Shown here in pieces: positions 1 through 8,534 of a DNA stretch of 34,566 nucleotides. Positions within the stretch are counted from its first letter, which is position 1. Every line of letters begins with the position of its first letter. The DNA is from Myceligenerans indicum. Lineage in GTDB: Bacteria; Actinomycetota; Actinomycetes; Actinomycetales; Cellulomonadaceae. The DNA lies in the NCBI RefSeq assembly GCF_016742955.1, contig NZ_JABBYC010000048.1, positions 1-34,566 of the forward strand, given 5' to 3'. The position numbers were made by a program, and so were the translations under genes. The notes beneath the pieces were generated by a model. That model worked only from the letters and a program-made list of their open reading frames with translations, did no database searches and was not told the DNA's origin.

Positions 1-5
1 CCTTA

Positions 6-38
6 TCGTCGGCAGCGTCAGATGTGTATAAGAGACAG
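6..38 (+). other. Nextera read-1 adapter left in the assembly (artefact)
   Basis: Positions 6-19 are TCGTCGGCAGCGTC and positions 20-38 are AGATGTGTATAAGAGACAG, the Tn5 mosaic end. Together they are the complete 33-base Illumina Nextera read-1 transposase adapter. Bases 1-5 may be the tail of a library index. This is synthetic sequence, and natural sequence begins at about position 39. Reading through it gives spurious peptides: MYKRQ and MCIRDR on the plus strand and a C-terminal LSLIHI on the minus strand. Confidence 0.98.
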
Positions 39-1745
39 GGTGCGGGTGACGTGCAGGGGGGCACGGCTCGGGCGGACGGCGCCCGGACGCCCGAGGGCGG
101 GGAGGCGGGAACCCCGCCGCTGGACGCCGGCCAGTTCCGGCGCCTCGCCGCGTACGGCGAACGGGAGCGGGTTGCCTCCGGGGACGTGCTCTATGCGACC
201 GGGGACCGCCGGTACGACCTGTTCCTGATCGAGTCGGCGGTGGTCGACCTGGTCCGTGACGCGACGGCGACCGAGCCCGAGCGGATCGTGTACTCGCGCC
301 ACCCCGGCGACTTCACCGGCGAGCTGAGCCTGCTCACGGGGCAGTCGGTGTTCCTGACCGCGCGGGTCCGGCAGGCGGGCACGGTGGTGCGCATCTCGGG
401 GGAGAGCTTCCGTGCCGTCCTGAGCGAGCACGCAGACATCGCCGACGTGCTCGTCGAGGCGTTCATCGCGCGCCGCCGGATCGTGCAGCGGACGGCCGGC
501 AGCGTGCTGGAGATCATCGGCGCGGCGAACTCGGCCGAGACCCGCGCCCTGCGGATGTTCGCCACCCGGCTGATGCTCCCCCACACCGCGGTGGAGTCCG
601 GGTCGATCCCGGGCCAGGCGCTCATGACGGCGTACGACCTCGGTCCGGCCGACCTGCCTGCCGTGATCACCGCGGAGCAGGTGCTGCGCAGAGCGGCGAC
701 GCACGACGTCGCCGAGGCGGTCGGCCTCGGCTACGACGACTCCGGCCGCGACATGGACCTGGTGGTCGTCGGTGCGGGGCCCGCGGGCCTGGCCGCCGCG
801 GTCTACGGGGCGTCGGAAGGGCTCAGGACCGCACTGCTCGACTCCGTCGGCGCGGGCGGGCAGGCCGCCACGAGCTCACGGATCGAGAACTACCTGGGCT
901 TCCCGCGCGGGGTCAGCGGGGAGGAGCTGACCCGGCTGGCCCTGTTGCAGGCGGTGAGGTTCGGCGCGCAGCTTCATGCGCCGTGCGACGTGGTGGGCCT
1001 GGACGTGACCGGCGGCGGACCGGCCGTGACCCTGGCGGACGGGACGCGGGTGCGGGCGCGGGCGGCGATCATCGCCACGGGGGCGCACTACCGCCGTCTC
1101 GCGGTGCCCCGGCTGGAGGAGTTCGAGCGGTTGGGTCACGTGCGCTACTCCGCCACGGAACTCGATGCCCGTGACTGCGCCGCCAGGCCGGTCACCGTCG
1201 TGGGCGGAGCCAACTCGGCGGGACAGGCCGCGCTGTTCCTGGCCTCGCGCGGTTCGCAGGTCGACCTGGTGGTCCGGGGCGAGGGGATCCGCCGGAGCAT
1301 GTCCGCCTATCTCGCGAACCGTCTCGAGGCCCATCCGAGGGTCCGGGTCCGGGCACGGACCCAGGTGGTCGGCCTGACCGGTGACGGCGCGCTGAGCGGC
1401 GTCGTCCTGCGCGGTCAGGACGCGGCCGACCGGGAGTCCGAGAGCGCCGCCGTCTTCTGCTTCATCGGGGCCGACCCGGACACAGGGTGGCTCGGCGCGC
1501 TCGCGCAGGACACCCACGGGTTCCTGCTCACCGGGACGCGCCTGGCCCAGCACCCCTCCGCCCGGGGCCAGGCACTTCCGTTCCAGACCAACCTGCGGCG
1601 GGTGTTCGCCGCCGGCGACGTCCGCGCCGGGTCGGTGAAACGGGTCGCGTCGGCGGTCGGCGAGGGTGCGGGCGCCGTCGCCTCCGTGCACCTGATGCTC
1701 GCGCAGGAGGAGGTTCGTGAGCAGGCTCAGGCGGCCGACACCTGA
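39..1745 (+). CDS. FAD/NAD(P)-dependent oxidoreductase with N-terminal cyclic-nucleotide-binding domain (thioredoxin-reductase-like), 5' end uncertain
   Basis: An N-terminal cNMP-binding/Crp-like beta-barrel (about nt 130-500) is followed by a short thioredoxin-like linker region (about nt 500-740). A thioredoxin-reductase-like flavoprotein completes the protein, with the FAD motif GAGPAG (from about nt 771), GGQAATSSRIENYLGFP, a second Rossmann motif GGANSAGQAA (about nt 1201) and the FAD-binding FAAGD near the end. The redox CxxC of true thioredoxin reductases is absent: the equivalent stretch reads YSATELDARDC. The electron acceptor is therefore unlikely to be thioredoxin by the usual route. 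The reading frame continues into the adapter, so a start inside the adapter is false. An in-frame GTG at 51 gives 564 residues, near the usual size for this architecture, so the gene may be complete apart from its promoter. The next gene is a minus-strand UBP zinc finger protein. Confidence 0.9.
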   Translation, partial: GAGDVQGGTARADGARTPEGGEAGTPPLDAGQFRRLAAYGERERVASGDVLYATGDRRYDLFLIESAVVDLVRDATATEPERIVYSRHPGDFTGELSLLTGQSVFLTARVRQAGTVVRISGESFRAVLSEHADIADVLVEAFIARRRIVQRTAGSVLEIIGAANSAETRALRMFATRLMLPHTAVESGSIPGQALMTAYDLGPADLPAVITAEQVLRRAATHDVAEAVGLGYDDSGRDMDLVVVGAGPAGLAAAVYGASEGLRTALLDSVGAGGQAATSSRIENYLGFPRGVSGEELTRLALLQAVRFGAQLHAPCDVVGLDVTGGGPAVTLADGTRVRARAAIIATGAHYRRLAVPRLEEFERLGHVRYSATELDARDCAARPVTVVGGANSAGQAALFLASRGSQVDLVVRGEGIRRSMSAYLANRLEAHPRVRVRARTQVVGLTGDGALSGVVLRGQDAADRESESAAVFCFIGADPDTGWLGALAQDTHGFLLTGTRLAQHPSARGQALPFQTNLRRVFAAGDVRAGSVKRVASAVGEGAGAVASVHLMLAQEEVREQAQAADT

Positions 1746-1771
1746 GGTGGCCCGGCGCGCCGTGAGGTGGC

Positions 1772-2128
1772 TCAGCGCAGCAGCTGGCGCCAGTTCTCCG
1801 GAAGCCGGTCGAGGGGACCGGGGGCCGGCTGGTCGACGGGGCGGCTGAGCGGGGGAGCCGGGTCGGTCCCGTCGACCAACCGGTCGGTGCGGTAGTCGTA
1901 GAACCAGTCCTCGCCCGGCTCGAAGCTCCTGACGATCGCGTGCCCCGACGCCCGTGCATGCCGGGTGGCGTGCCCGGCGGGTGAGCTGTCGCAGCACCCG
2001 ACAACCCCACAGGTGGCGCATCGACGCAGGTGGAACCACCAGCCGGTGCTGGTCTCCAGACAGTCACGGCACCCGGTGCCGCTCGGAGGTATCTGAGGGT
2101 CGATGAGGGGGTCGAGGTCTACCGCCAC
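1772..2128 (-). CDS. UBP-type zinc finger domain protein
   Basis: A small protein of 118 residues. Cysteines and histidines are arranged as in a ZnF-UBP fold: CRDC near residues 20-23, CATC, CGVVGCCDS, then HATRHARASGHAIV, followed by an aromatic stretch EDWFYDYRTD. In eukaryotes this finger binds the free C-terminal tail of ubiquitin. The bacterial members have no established ligand, and Pup or another C-terminal peptide is only a guess. The start is a GTG at 2126-2128, supported by GGGAG about nine bases upstream on the minus strand. It converges on the FAD oxidoreductase with 26 bp between the stop codons. The 3' part is low-complexity proline-rich sequence ending in PENWRQLLR. Confidence 0.88.
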   Translation of the reverse strand: MAVDLDPLIDPQIPPSGTGCRDCLETSTGWWFHLRRCATCGVVGCCDSSPAGHATRHARASGHAIVRSFEPGEDWFYDYRTDRLVDGTDPAPPLSRPVDQPAPGPLDRLPENWRQLLR

Positions 2129-2325
2129 GATTCGTCACTCCCGTTCAGCCGTTTCGGACGCAGCACGCCATGCCGGTACCGGTGTCATGGTCCCGTGCCG
2201 CGGTCCCGGTCACGCCGGGGCCACGGGCGGCGTCCCCCGAGGATAGTCACGGTGCGGTGGACGGTTCGTTGATCGGTCCGGGGACACCGTGCGGCAGGGT
2301 CCTCGCGGCTCTCGTCCCGGGACGC

Positions 2326-2331
2326 TAGAGT
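2326..2331 (+). promoter_or_regulatory. Possible -10 element for the SARP-AAA gene
   Basis: TAGAGT lies about 60 bases before the candidate start of the SARP-AAA gene, in the 261-bp space between divergent genes (2129-2389). No convincing -35 is visible 16-18 bases upstream. I see nothing else firm in this space. Low confidence. Confidence 0.3.
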
Positions 2332-2389
2332 CGGTGGGACGGGCGAGGGCGGTTCGGAGGCTGTACCGCCGTGGCCGCGCAGGGAACAC

Positions 2390-5300
2390 GTGCAGGGGCA
2401 TCTGTCGGTTCGAACCAGGGTGCTGATGGAAGTGGCCACCACGACATCACTCGTCCTCACCGGTGCGCGGACCGGGTCGTCCCGGGACGCGGCCCTGCGG
2501 CTGCAGATCCTCGGCCCGTTGCGTCTGTGGCGTGGCGGCGAGGAGCTGGACGCCGGACCTCGGCAGCAGGCGTACCTTCTCGCCCTGCTGCTGGCGCGGG
2601 CCGGCGTCCCGGTCAGCAAGGCCGAGCTGGTCGAGCTCATCTGGGGAGACAGCGCCCCGGCGAGTGCCGTCAATGTCATCCACAAGTACGTGGGCGCGCT
2701 GCGCCGTCTGCTCGAGCCCGAGCTGCCGGCTCGGGGAACGAGCACCTACCTGGTGGGGCGGAGCAGCGGCTACCTGTGCGCGGCCGACGCCGCGACCCTG
2801 GACCTGGTGGCCTTCCGGCAGCTCTGGGTCGCCGGGCGGGAAGCGAAGAGGCGGGACCGTCCGGAGGAGGCTCTCGACCACTACTCCCGCGCGCTGGAGC
2901 TCTGGCAGGGCCGTGCGGGGGACGGCCTGGCGGTCGGGCCCGAGGCGGTGCCCGTCTTCGCCGGCCTGGACGCCGAGTTCCTGGACGCGGGCACCGCGGC
3001 CGCGGAACTCGCCGTGGCGGCCGGGACCCCGGAGCGGGTCCTGGCCCCGTTGCAGCTTGCGGCGTCGATCGGGCCGTTGCACGAACCGGTGCAGGCCGCC
3101 CTCGTGTCCGTGCTGGGCGCCGCCGGTCGGCAGGCCGAGGCGCTGTCGGTGTTCCGGGCGGTGCGTGAGCGGCTCGTCGACGAGCTCGGGATCGACCCGG
3201 GTGCCGTGCTGGAGCGGGCCCATGAGCGGGTGCTTCGACAGTCGGCCGCACCCGTGACCGTGGCAGGTTCGGCAGCGGGCACCGGCTCGCCGCGTGAGGG
3301 CGGGGCGCCGGCCCCGGCCCGGTCGGGTGAGGACCTGGTGGGCCGCGTCGCGGACCTCACCGTCCTGCGCGACGCCCTGGAACGCACGTCGCAGGGCGGT
3401 ACCGAGCTCGTGGTCGTCGAGGGCGAACCAGGAGTGGGCAAGACGCGCCTGATGGAGGAGGTGGCCGGTGACGCCGCCGGCCGAGGCGCCCTGGTGGCCT
3501 GGGGCCGCTGCACCGACGGCGAGGGCACCCCGTCGATGTGGCCCTGGGCGCAGGTGGTCGGCGCCGTCCTGGAGGGCCTGAGCCTCCCGGAGCGGGAGGC
3601 CTGGCGGGCGGACGGGATCGGTGACTTCCTCGAGCCGCGCGACGGCGCCCTCACCGCGCAGGTGCTTCCCGGCGGCAACGGCCAGTTCCGCCTGTTCGAG
3701 AGGATCGTCGGGCTGATCGGCCACGTATCGGCGCGCCGCCCGGTCCTCCTCGTCGTCGACGACCTGCACTGGGCGGACACGGCATCACTGGGCATGTTCA
3801 GCCATCTGGCCGAGGCCCGGCCGCCCGGGCTCCTCCTGCTCGGCGCGCTGCGTGACCGGGCGCCGGCGCCCGGCTCCGAACTGGGCCGGACCCTGGCCCG
3901 TGCCGGCCGGACGCCGAGCCACCGCCGGCTGCGGGTCGGCCCGCTCGGTGCGCCGGACGTGGCCGAGCTCGTGCGCCGCGAGCTGGGGCGGACGCCGGAC
4001 ACCGACACCGTCCGGACGATCCACGCCCGGACCTCGGGCAACCCGTTCTTCGTCCGCGAGCTGTCCCGGCTGCTGGCCACGGCGAGCCCGGCCCTCGGAC
4101 GGCTCGCGGCACGGTCCGGGGTGCCGTCGACCGTGCGCGACGTCGTCCGCGACCGAATGGCCGGCCTGGGCCAGGAGTCCCGCAACCTGCTGGAGATCGC
4201 CGCCCTCATCGGCAGGGAGGTCGACCTCGGCCTGCTCGCGCGGGTCGCGGACGTCGGCGGCGGGACCTGCCTCGCCGGGGTGGAGCCCGCCGAGACCCTC
4301 GGGTTCCTGGTGCCCGTGAGGGGCAACCCGTATGCGGTGCGCTTCGTGCACGACCTGGTGCGGGAGTCGGTCTCCGAGGCCACCCCGCCGCGCCACGCGA
4401 GCCGTCTCCACCTGCGCGTGGCGGACGCGCTGGAGGAAGACGCGGCCGCCGGCGAGTCCGCCCCCGAGCAGATCGCGCACCACCTGTGGGCGGCCGGGCC
4501 GCTGGCGGAACCCTCCCGGACCGTGCGGGCTCTGCTGCGCTCGGGCCGCCGTGCCGCGGCCAAGTCCGCGCTGGAGGCGTCCGAGCAGGACCTGCGGCTG
4601 GCCGTCCAGGTGGCGCGCTCGGCCGGTCTCGCGGAGCGGGAGCTCGCGGCCCTGTCGGAGCTGATCGCGGTGATCGGGATGCGGTCGATGTATGCGGGCG
4701 CGGAGGTGGAGTTGCTGGAGCGTGCCGAACTCGTCGCCCGCAGCCTGGGCCGCGACGCGGAGGCAGCCGGCTTCCTCTACTCGCGCTGGGCGGCGTACGC
4801 GCAGGGCATCGACCTGAAGCAGACCGGCCGACTGGCGCGCCGGCTGCTCACCACCGGTGAGTCCTCACCGCACCCCATCGTGCGCACCTACGGCCTGCAC
4901 GCGTGGGGCATCCACCAGTGGGACCTGGGCAACATCGGTGAGGCGTTCCGCTACCTGAGCCGGTCGGAGGAGACCCTCCTGGCGGACGCCGCGGGTCGTG
5001 ACGACAATCCCGTGCAGTTCGACCTGCAGCTCCTCATGACCGGGCTCCTGGCCGAGACCACGGCACTGCACGGCGACGTTCCCGGCGCGCAGGTCCTGCT
5101 CGACCGCCTGGAGGCAGCGGGCACCGACCACTACACGGTCACCGTGTGGGCGACCATGAGCACGAGGATCGCGGTGATCGTCGGCGATCCGCAGGCCGCG
5201 ATGGAGGCGGCCGAGCGCGGCATCGCCGTCGACCCGGACTTCTCCTACGTGTTCCTCGGCACCTACCAGCGTCTCGCCCGGTGCTGGGGACGGGCTCTCA

Positions 5301-5680
5301 CCGGTACCGACCCCGCGGGCGCGGCGGAACAAGCCGAGCGAATCATCGAGAAGAACCTGCTCGACCCCGTCCGCTCGTGTGTTTCCACCTGGTACGCACT
5401 CCTCGGCGACATGCACCTTGCTGCCGGCGACGTGCCCCGCGCGGCCACGGCCATGGACCGCGCCGACCACTGTCTGAGGGCATACGGCCAGCGCTACTCC
5501 CAGGGGCTGCTGCTCCTCCTCCGGGCACGGCTGCGACAGGCGCAGGGCCGGCCCGCCGCCGCGGTGCGGGAAGCCGTACAGCTGGCCAGACGCGTGTCCG
5601 CACACCAGCAGGCCCACCTCTTCGTCCAGCGCGCCGACGCGTTCCTCCAGGAGCTGGACGAGGACCCGGGCCGCGGCTGA
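2390..5680 (+). CDS. SARP-type transcriptional regulator with AAA ATPase and TPR-like C-terminus (AfsR-like)
   Basis: This 1096-residue protein begins with an OmpR/PhoB-type winged helix (about residues 36-115, LQILGPLRLWRGGEELDAG). A bacterial transcriptional activation domain follows (about 117-270, ending DELGIDPGAVLERAHERVL). Next is an AAA/STAND ATPase with Walker A GEPGVGKT at 345-352 and Walker B VLLVVDDLHWAD at about 452-463. The C-terminal 400 residues are helical and look TPR-like. There is no LuxR helix-turn-helix at the C-terminus. The architecture matches AfsR-type regulators, which bind heptameric direct repeats upstream of a -10. Two starts are plausible: GTG 2390 with AGGGA five bases before it, or ATG 2426 with AGGG five bases before it. 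Direct repeats of SARP spacing lie just past the stop, suggesting it controls the following hydrolase gene. Confidence 0.9.
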   Translation: MQGHLSVRTRVLMEVATTTSLVLTGARTGSSRDAALRLQILGPLRLWRGGEELDAGPRQQAYLLALLLARAGVPVSKAELVELIWGDSAPASAVNVIHKYVGALRRLLEPELPARGTSTYLVGRSSGYLCAADAATLDLVAFRQLWVAGREAKRRDRPEEALDHYSRALELWQGRAGDGLAVGPEAVPVFAGLDAEFLDAGTAAAELAVAAGTPERVLAPLQLAASIGPLHEPVQAALVSVLGAAGRQAEALSVFRAVRERLVDELGIDPGAVLERAHERVLRQSAAPVTVAGSAAGTGSPREGGAPAPARSGEDLVGRVADLTVLRDALERTSQGGTELVVVEGEPGVGKTRLMEEVAGDAAGRGALVAWGRCTDGEGTPSMWPWAQVVGAVLEGLSLPEREAWRADGIGDFLEPRDGALTAQVLPGGNGQFRLFERIVGLIGHVSARRPVLLVVDDLHWADTASLGMFSHLAEARPPGLLLLGALRDRAPAPGSELGRTLARAGRTPSHRRLRVGPLGAPDVAELVRRELGRTPDTDTVRTIHARTSGNPFFVRELSRLLATASPALGRLAARSGVPSTVRDVVRDRMAGLGQESRNLLEIAALIGREVDLGLLARVADVGGGTCLAGVEPAETLGFLVPVRGNPYAVRFVHDLVRESVSEATPPRHASRLHLRVADALEEDAAAGESAPEQIAHHLWAAGPLAEPSRTVRALLRSGRRAAAKSALEASEQDLRLAVQVARSAGLAERELAALSELIAVIGMRSMYAGAEVELLERAELVARSLGRDAEAAGFLYSRWAAYAQGIDLKQTGRLARRLLTTGESSPHPIVRTYGLHAWGIHQWDLGNIGEAFRYLSRSEETLLADAAGRDDNPVQFDLQLLMTGLLAETTALHGDVPGAQVLLDRLEAAGTDHYTVTVWATMSTRIAVIVGDPQAAMEAAERGIAVDPDFSYVFLGTYQRLARCWGRALTGTDPAGAAEQAERIIEKNLLDPVRSCVSTWYALLGDMHLAAGDVPRAATAMDRADHCLRAYGQRYSQGLLLLLRARLRQAQGRPAAAVREAVQLARRVSAHQQAHLFVQRADAFLQELDEDPGRG

Positions 5681-5685
5681 CGGTC

Positions 5686-5732
5686 GCGATCCACCGGCGA
5701 TCCACCCGCCGTCAACACCGGCCGCCTAGCGT
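5686..5732 (+). promoter_or_regulatory. Candidate SARP/PHO-box-like direct repeats with -10 element
   Basis: GCGATCCACCG (5686-5696) and GCGATCCACCC (5697-5707) are consecutive 11-bp direct repeats matching at 10 of 11 bases. GCCGTCAACAC (5708-5718) is a weaker third unit with 6 of 11 matches. Eight bases later is TAGCGT (5727-5732), a good -10. SARP activators recognise heptamers repeated every 11 bp, with the last one about 8 bp from the -10, and this layout fits. The inferred transcript would start near 5739 and give a leader of about 35 bases before the hydrolase ATG at 5775. Confidence 0.55.
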
Positions 5733-5774
5733 CGTGCAGGTCGGAAGGTCCGTGCTGCACAGGTGAGGTCGGCG

Positions 5775-6566
5775 ATGAAAAGACATGTGGTCTTCATCCA
5801 CGGGCTGTGGATCCACTCCGCGTCCTGGGCGCCCTGGCAGGAGCACTTCGAGAAGGAGGGGTACGAGACGAGCGCTCCGGGATGGCCCGGTGACGCGGAG
5901 ACCGCGCCCGCCACCCGCGAGGACTCCACCGGTATGGCGGGGGTCGGCGTCGACAGGATCACGGACGCCTACACCGACGTGCTCGCCGCCCTGGGCGCCC
6001 CGCCCGTCGTCGTCGGGCACTCCTTCGGCGGGCTGATCGCGCAGAAGCTGCTGGAGCGGGGGCACGCCACGGCGGCCGCGGCCATCTCACCGGCGCCCAT
6101 CAAGGGCATCCGCGTGCTCCCGCTGAGCCTGCTGCGCTCCAGCTTCCCGGTCCTGTCCGATCCCCGGAACAAGCAGCGAACCGTAGCGCTGACCGAGAAG
6201 CAGTTCGCCTACTCCTTCGGCAACGCCCTGCCCCGTGCCGAGTCCGCGGAGCTGTACGAGCGCTTCGCCATCCCCGGGCCGGGCCGCCCGCTGTTCGAGG
6301 CATCCTCGGCCAACTTCACCCGAAGGGCACCGACCTCGGTCGACACCCACCGCGACGACCGAGGCCCGCTGCTGCTCGTGGCCGCGGGCAAGGACCACAC
6401 GGTGCCGGCCGTCGTGGTCCGGGCCGCCCACCAGCTCTACGCGCCGTCCGCCGCGGACACCGAACTCGTCGAGTACCCCGAACGCGGCCACAGCGCGCCC
6501 TTCGACCAGGGCTGGCGCACTCTCGCCGACGCCGCGCTCGACTGGCTCACCCGCCGGGGACTCTAG
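5775..6566 (+). CDS. Alpha/beta hydrolase
   Basis: The protein has 263 residues. It begins MKRHVVFIHGLWIHS, which gives the oxyanion-hole HG motif. The nucleophile elbow is GHSFGG, an acidic residue lies in AAGKDHTVP, and the catalytic histidine is in ERGHSAP, so the triad is complete. ATG 5775 is preferred over an in-frame GTG at 5763 because GAGG at 5765-5768 sits six bases upstream. The family includes esterases and cofactor-free hydrolases, and no substrate can be named from sequence. It lies 94 bp after the SARP-AAA gene with a candidate SARP site between them, and 17 bp before the NhaA fusion gene, so the two may be cotranscribed. Confidence 0.88.
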   Translation: MKRHVVFIHGLWIHSASWAPWQEHFEKEGYETSAPGWPGDAETAPATREDSTGMAGVGVDRITDAYTDVLAALGAPPVVVGHSFGGLIAQKLLERGHATAAAAISPAPIKGIRVLPLSLLRSSFPVLSDPRNKQRTVALTEKQFAYSFGNALPRAESAELYERFAIPGPGRPLFEASSANFTRRAPTSVDTHRDDRGPLLLVAAGKDHTVPAVVVRAAHQLYAPSAADTELVEYPERGHSAPFDQGWRTLADAALDWLTRRGL

Positions 6567-6583
6567 GGCTGGAGGGCAGGGCC

Positions 6584-8524
6584 ATGTCGTCACTCGTCGT
6601 CATCGACCGGTCGCCCGATCCCGAGCGGACCGATCCCGGCCGCGCACGGGGTCCCACGATCGCCTCCTGGGTGCGGGCGATGGGTCCCAACCGGACCGGG
6701 GCGCTGTTGCTGGTGGCGGGCACGCTGCTGGCCGTGCTGTGGGCGAACGGGTCCCACGGCACCTACGAGGCGTTCTGGGACACGCACCTGACGATCGGGG
6801 TGGCCGACCTCAACCTCGACTTCACCCTGCACGCGTTGGTGAACGACGCGCTGATGGCGGTGTTCTTCTTCACCGTCGGGCTGGAGGTGCGCCGGGAGTT
6901 CGCGATCGGTGAGCTGACCAGCCGCAGCCGGGCCGTGGTGCCGGTCGTGGCCGCGGTGTGCGGCCTGCTGGTGCCGAGCCTCCTGTACGTCCTGATCGCC
7001 CGGGACACCGGGTGGGCGAACGCGTGGGGAGTGGTCATCTCGACCGACACCGCGTTCCTGGTCGGGGGCCTGGCCCTGGTGGGCCCGCGGGCGGCCGGGC
7101 GGCTGCGGATCTTCCTCCTGGCGCTGGCCGTGGTCGACGACATCGGCGCCCTGACGGTGATCGCGCTGGTCTACACCGGTGACTTCACCCCTCAGCCGCT
7201 CCTGGTCGCGGCCGCCGGGCTCGCCGGGATCTGGTTCACGCGGTACGTCCCCACCGGGCGGGGTCCCATCTACGCGACGCTGGCGATCATCGTGTGGTTC
7301 GCGTTCCTGGCCTCCGGGGTGCATCCCACTCTCGCGGGCGTGGCGGTCGCGCTGCTGGTGCCCGTGTACCGGCCCAGCAGGCGGGACGTGGAGCACGCGC
7401 TGAGGCTCGCCCGCACGTTCCGGCAGTCGCCCACCACCCAGTACGCCCGCGCGGCCGCCAACAGCCTGCGGGAGTCGATCTCCATCAACGAACGCCTGCA
7501 GTCCGCCTACGCGCCCTACGTCTCGTTCGTGATCCTGCCGGTGTTCGCCCTCGCGAACGCCGGGGTGCAGATCTCCGGCGACGTCCTCACGGCCGCCGCG
7601 ACGTCCGCGGTGACCTGGGGAATCGTCGTCGCGCTGGTGGTGGGCAAGTTCGTCGGCGTGTTCGGGTCGACGATGCTGGTGCGCGCGTTCGGCGTCGGTG
7701 AACTCGGTCCGGGGCTCACCCCCGGCCGCGTCGCGGGCGGGGCGGCACTGTGCGGCGTGGGTTTCACGCTGTCACTGTTCATCGTCGACCTGGCGATCTC
7801 CGACCCCGCGGTGCAGAACCAGGCCCGCGTCGGTGTCCTGCTCGCGTCCGTGCTGGCCTTCGGGATCGCGGCGATCGTCTTCCGGGTGACCGAACGGTCC
7901 CCCCGGGAGGCGGAGGTCGGGCAGGTGCTGCAACGGCCCGTCGACCCGGAGCGTGACCACGTCTTCGGCCCTGCCGACGCGCCCCTCACGCTGGTCGAGT
8001 ACGGCGACTTCCAGTGCGGGTTCTGCCTGAAGACCGCCGGCACCATCCAGGAGGTCGTCCGTGAGCTCGGCGGCAGCCTGCGCTACGTCTGGCGGCACGC
8101 GCCCCTGCTGCGCTACCACCCCAACGCCGTCGCCGCCGCCGAGGCCTCCGAAGCCGCCGCGCTACAGGGAAAGTTCTTCGAGTTCGAACGCGCCCTGTTC
8201 GCCGACCAGGAACACCAGCAGCCGACCGACATCCTGGAGCGCGCCGACCGGCTCGGCCTCGACCTGGAGAAGTTCGAGAAGGACCTCACCTCCCCGGCCG
8301 TCGCCGCACGCGTGCGCGACGACATGCTCGACGCCGAGGCCATGGACATCACCGCCGTCCCCACCCTCTTCGTCAACGGCCGCCGCCACACCGCACCCCA
8401 CGACGCCCAGTCCCTCATCCACGCCCTGCTGCGCACCGGCCGGGCCGACGACGCCCCCGCGCCCGGCGGCGGCAGGCGAAGCGGGCCGGGCGGCCGGAAG
8501 GATCCCGGTCGCGCATCCGCCTAG
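6584..8524 (+). CDS. nhaA: Na+/H+ antiporter NhaA fused to a C-terminal DsbA/thioredoxin-like domain
   Basis: Residues about 30-430 are an NhaA-type sodium/proton antiporter with many membrane helices. The paired acidic residues of the transport site are in AVVDDIGALTVIALVYT (Asp185-Asp186). Residues about 445-620 form a DsbA-like (Thioredoxin_4) domain with the active site CGFC at 478-481 and a cis-proline loop AVPTLFV. The last 25 residues are a disordered Gly/Arg tail. Canonical NhaA has about 390 residues and both termini in the cytoplasm, so the redox domain would be cytosolic if topology is kept. ATG 6584 is preceded by GGAGGGCAGG. Fusions of this kind are known in actinobacteria, but their role is unclear. 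Redox gating of the antiporter is inference. Confidence 0.93.
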   Translation: MSSLVVIDRSPDPERTDPGRARGPTIASWVRAMGPNRTGALLLVAGTLLAVLWANGSHGTYEAFWDTHLTIGVADLNLDFTLHALVNDALMAVFFFTVGLEVRREFAIGELTSRSRAVVPVVAAVCGLLVPSLLYVLIARDTGWANAWGVVISTDTAFLVGGLALVGPRAAGRLRIFLLALAVVDDIGALTVIALVYTGDFTPQPLLVAAAGLAGIWFTRYVPTGRGPIYATLAIIVWFAFLASGVHPTLAGVAVALLVPVYRPSRRDVEHALRLARTFRQSPTTQYARAAANSLRESISINERLQSAYAPYVSFVILPVFALANAGVQISGDVLTAAATSAVTWGIVVALVVGKFVGVFGSTMLVRAFGVGELGPGLTPGRVAGGAALCGVGFTLSLFIVDLAISDPAVQNQARVGVLLASVLAFGIAAIVFRVTERSPREAEVGQVLQRPVDPERDHVFGPADAPLTLVEYGDFQCGFCLKTAGTIQEVVRELGGSLRYVWRHAPLLRYHPNAVAAAEASEAAALQGKFFEFERALFADQEHQQPTDILERADRLGLDLEKFEKDLTSPAVAARVRDDMLDAEAMDITAVPTLFVNGRRHTAPHDAQSLIHALLRTGRADDAPAPGGGRRSGPGGRKDPGRASA

Positions 8525-8527
8525 GAT
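8522..8527 (+). promoter_or_regulatory. -10 element for a leaderless GlxA-type gene
   Basis: TAGGAT is followed by seven bases and then GTG 8535. No ribosome-binding site is visible, which fits a leaderless transcript. The first three bases of the hexamer are the TAG stop codon of the nhaA fusion. Confidence 0.5.
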
Positions 8528-8534
8528 CCCTGGG

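Noticed and set aside
24..38. Start codon for the first gene at position 24
   Set aside because: It lies within the Nextera adapter, and the first five codons are the synthetic MYKRQ peptide.
2447..3769. Long minus-strand open frames across the SARP-AAA gene
   Set aside because: They are shadows of the high-GC coding strand with Arg/Pro/Gln-rich translations and no recognisable domains.
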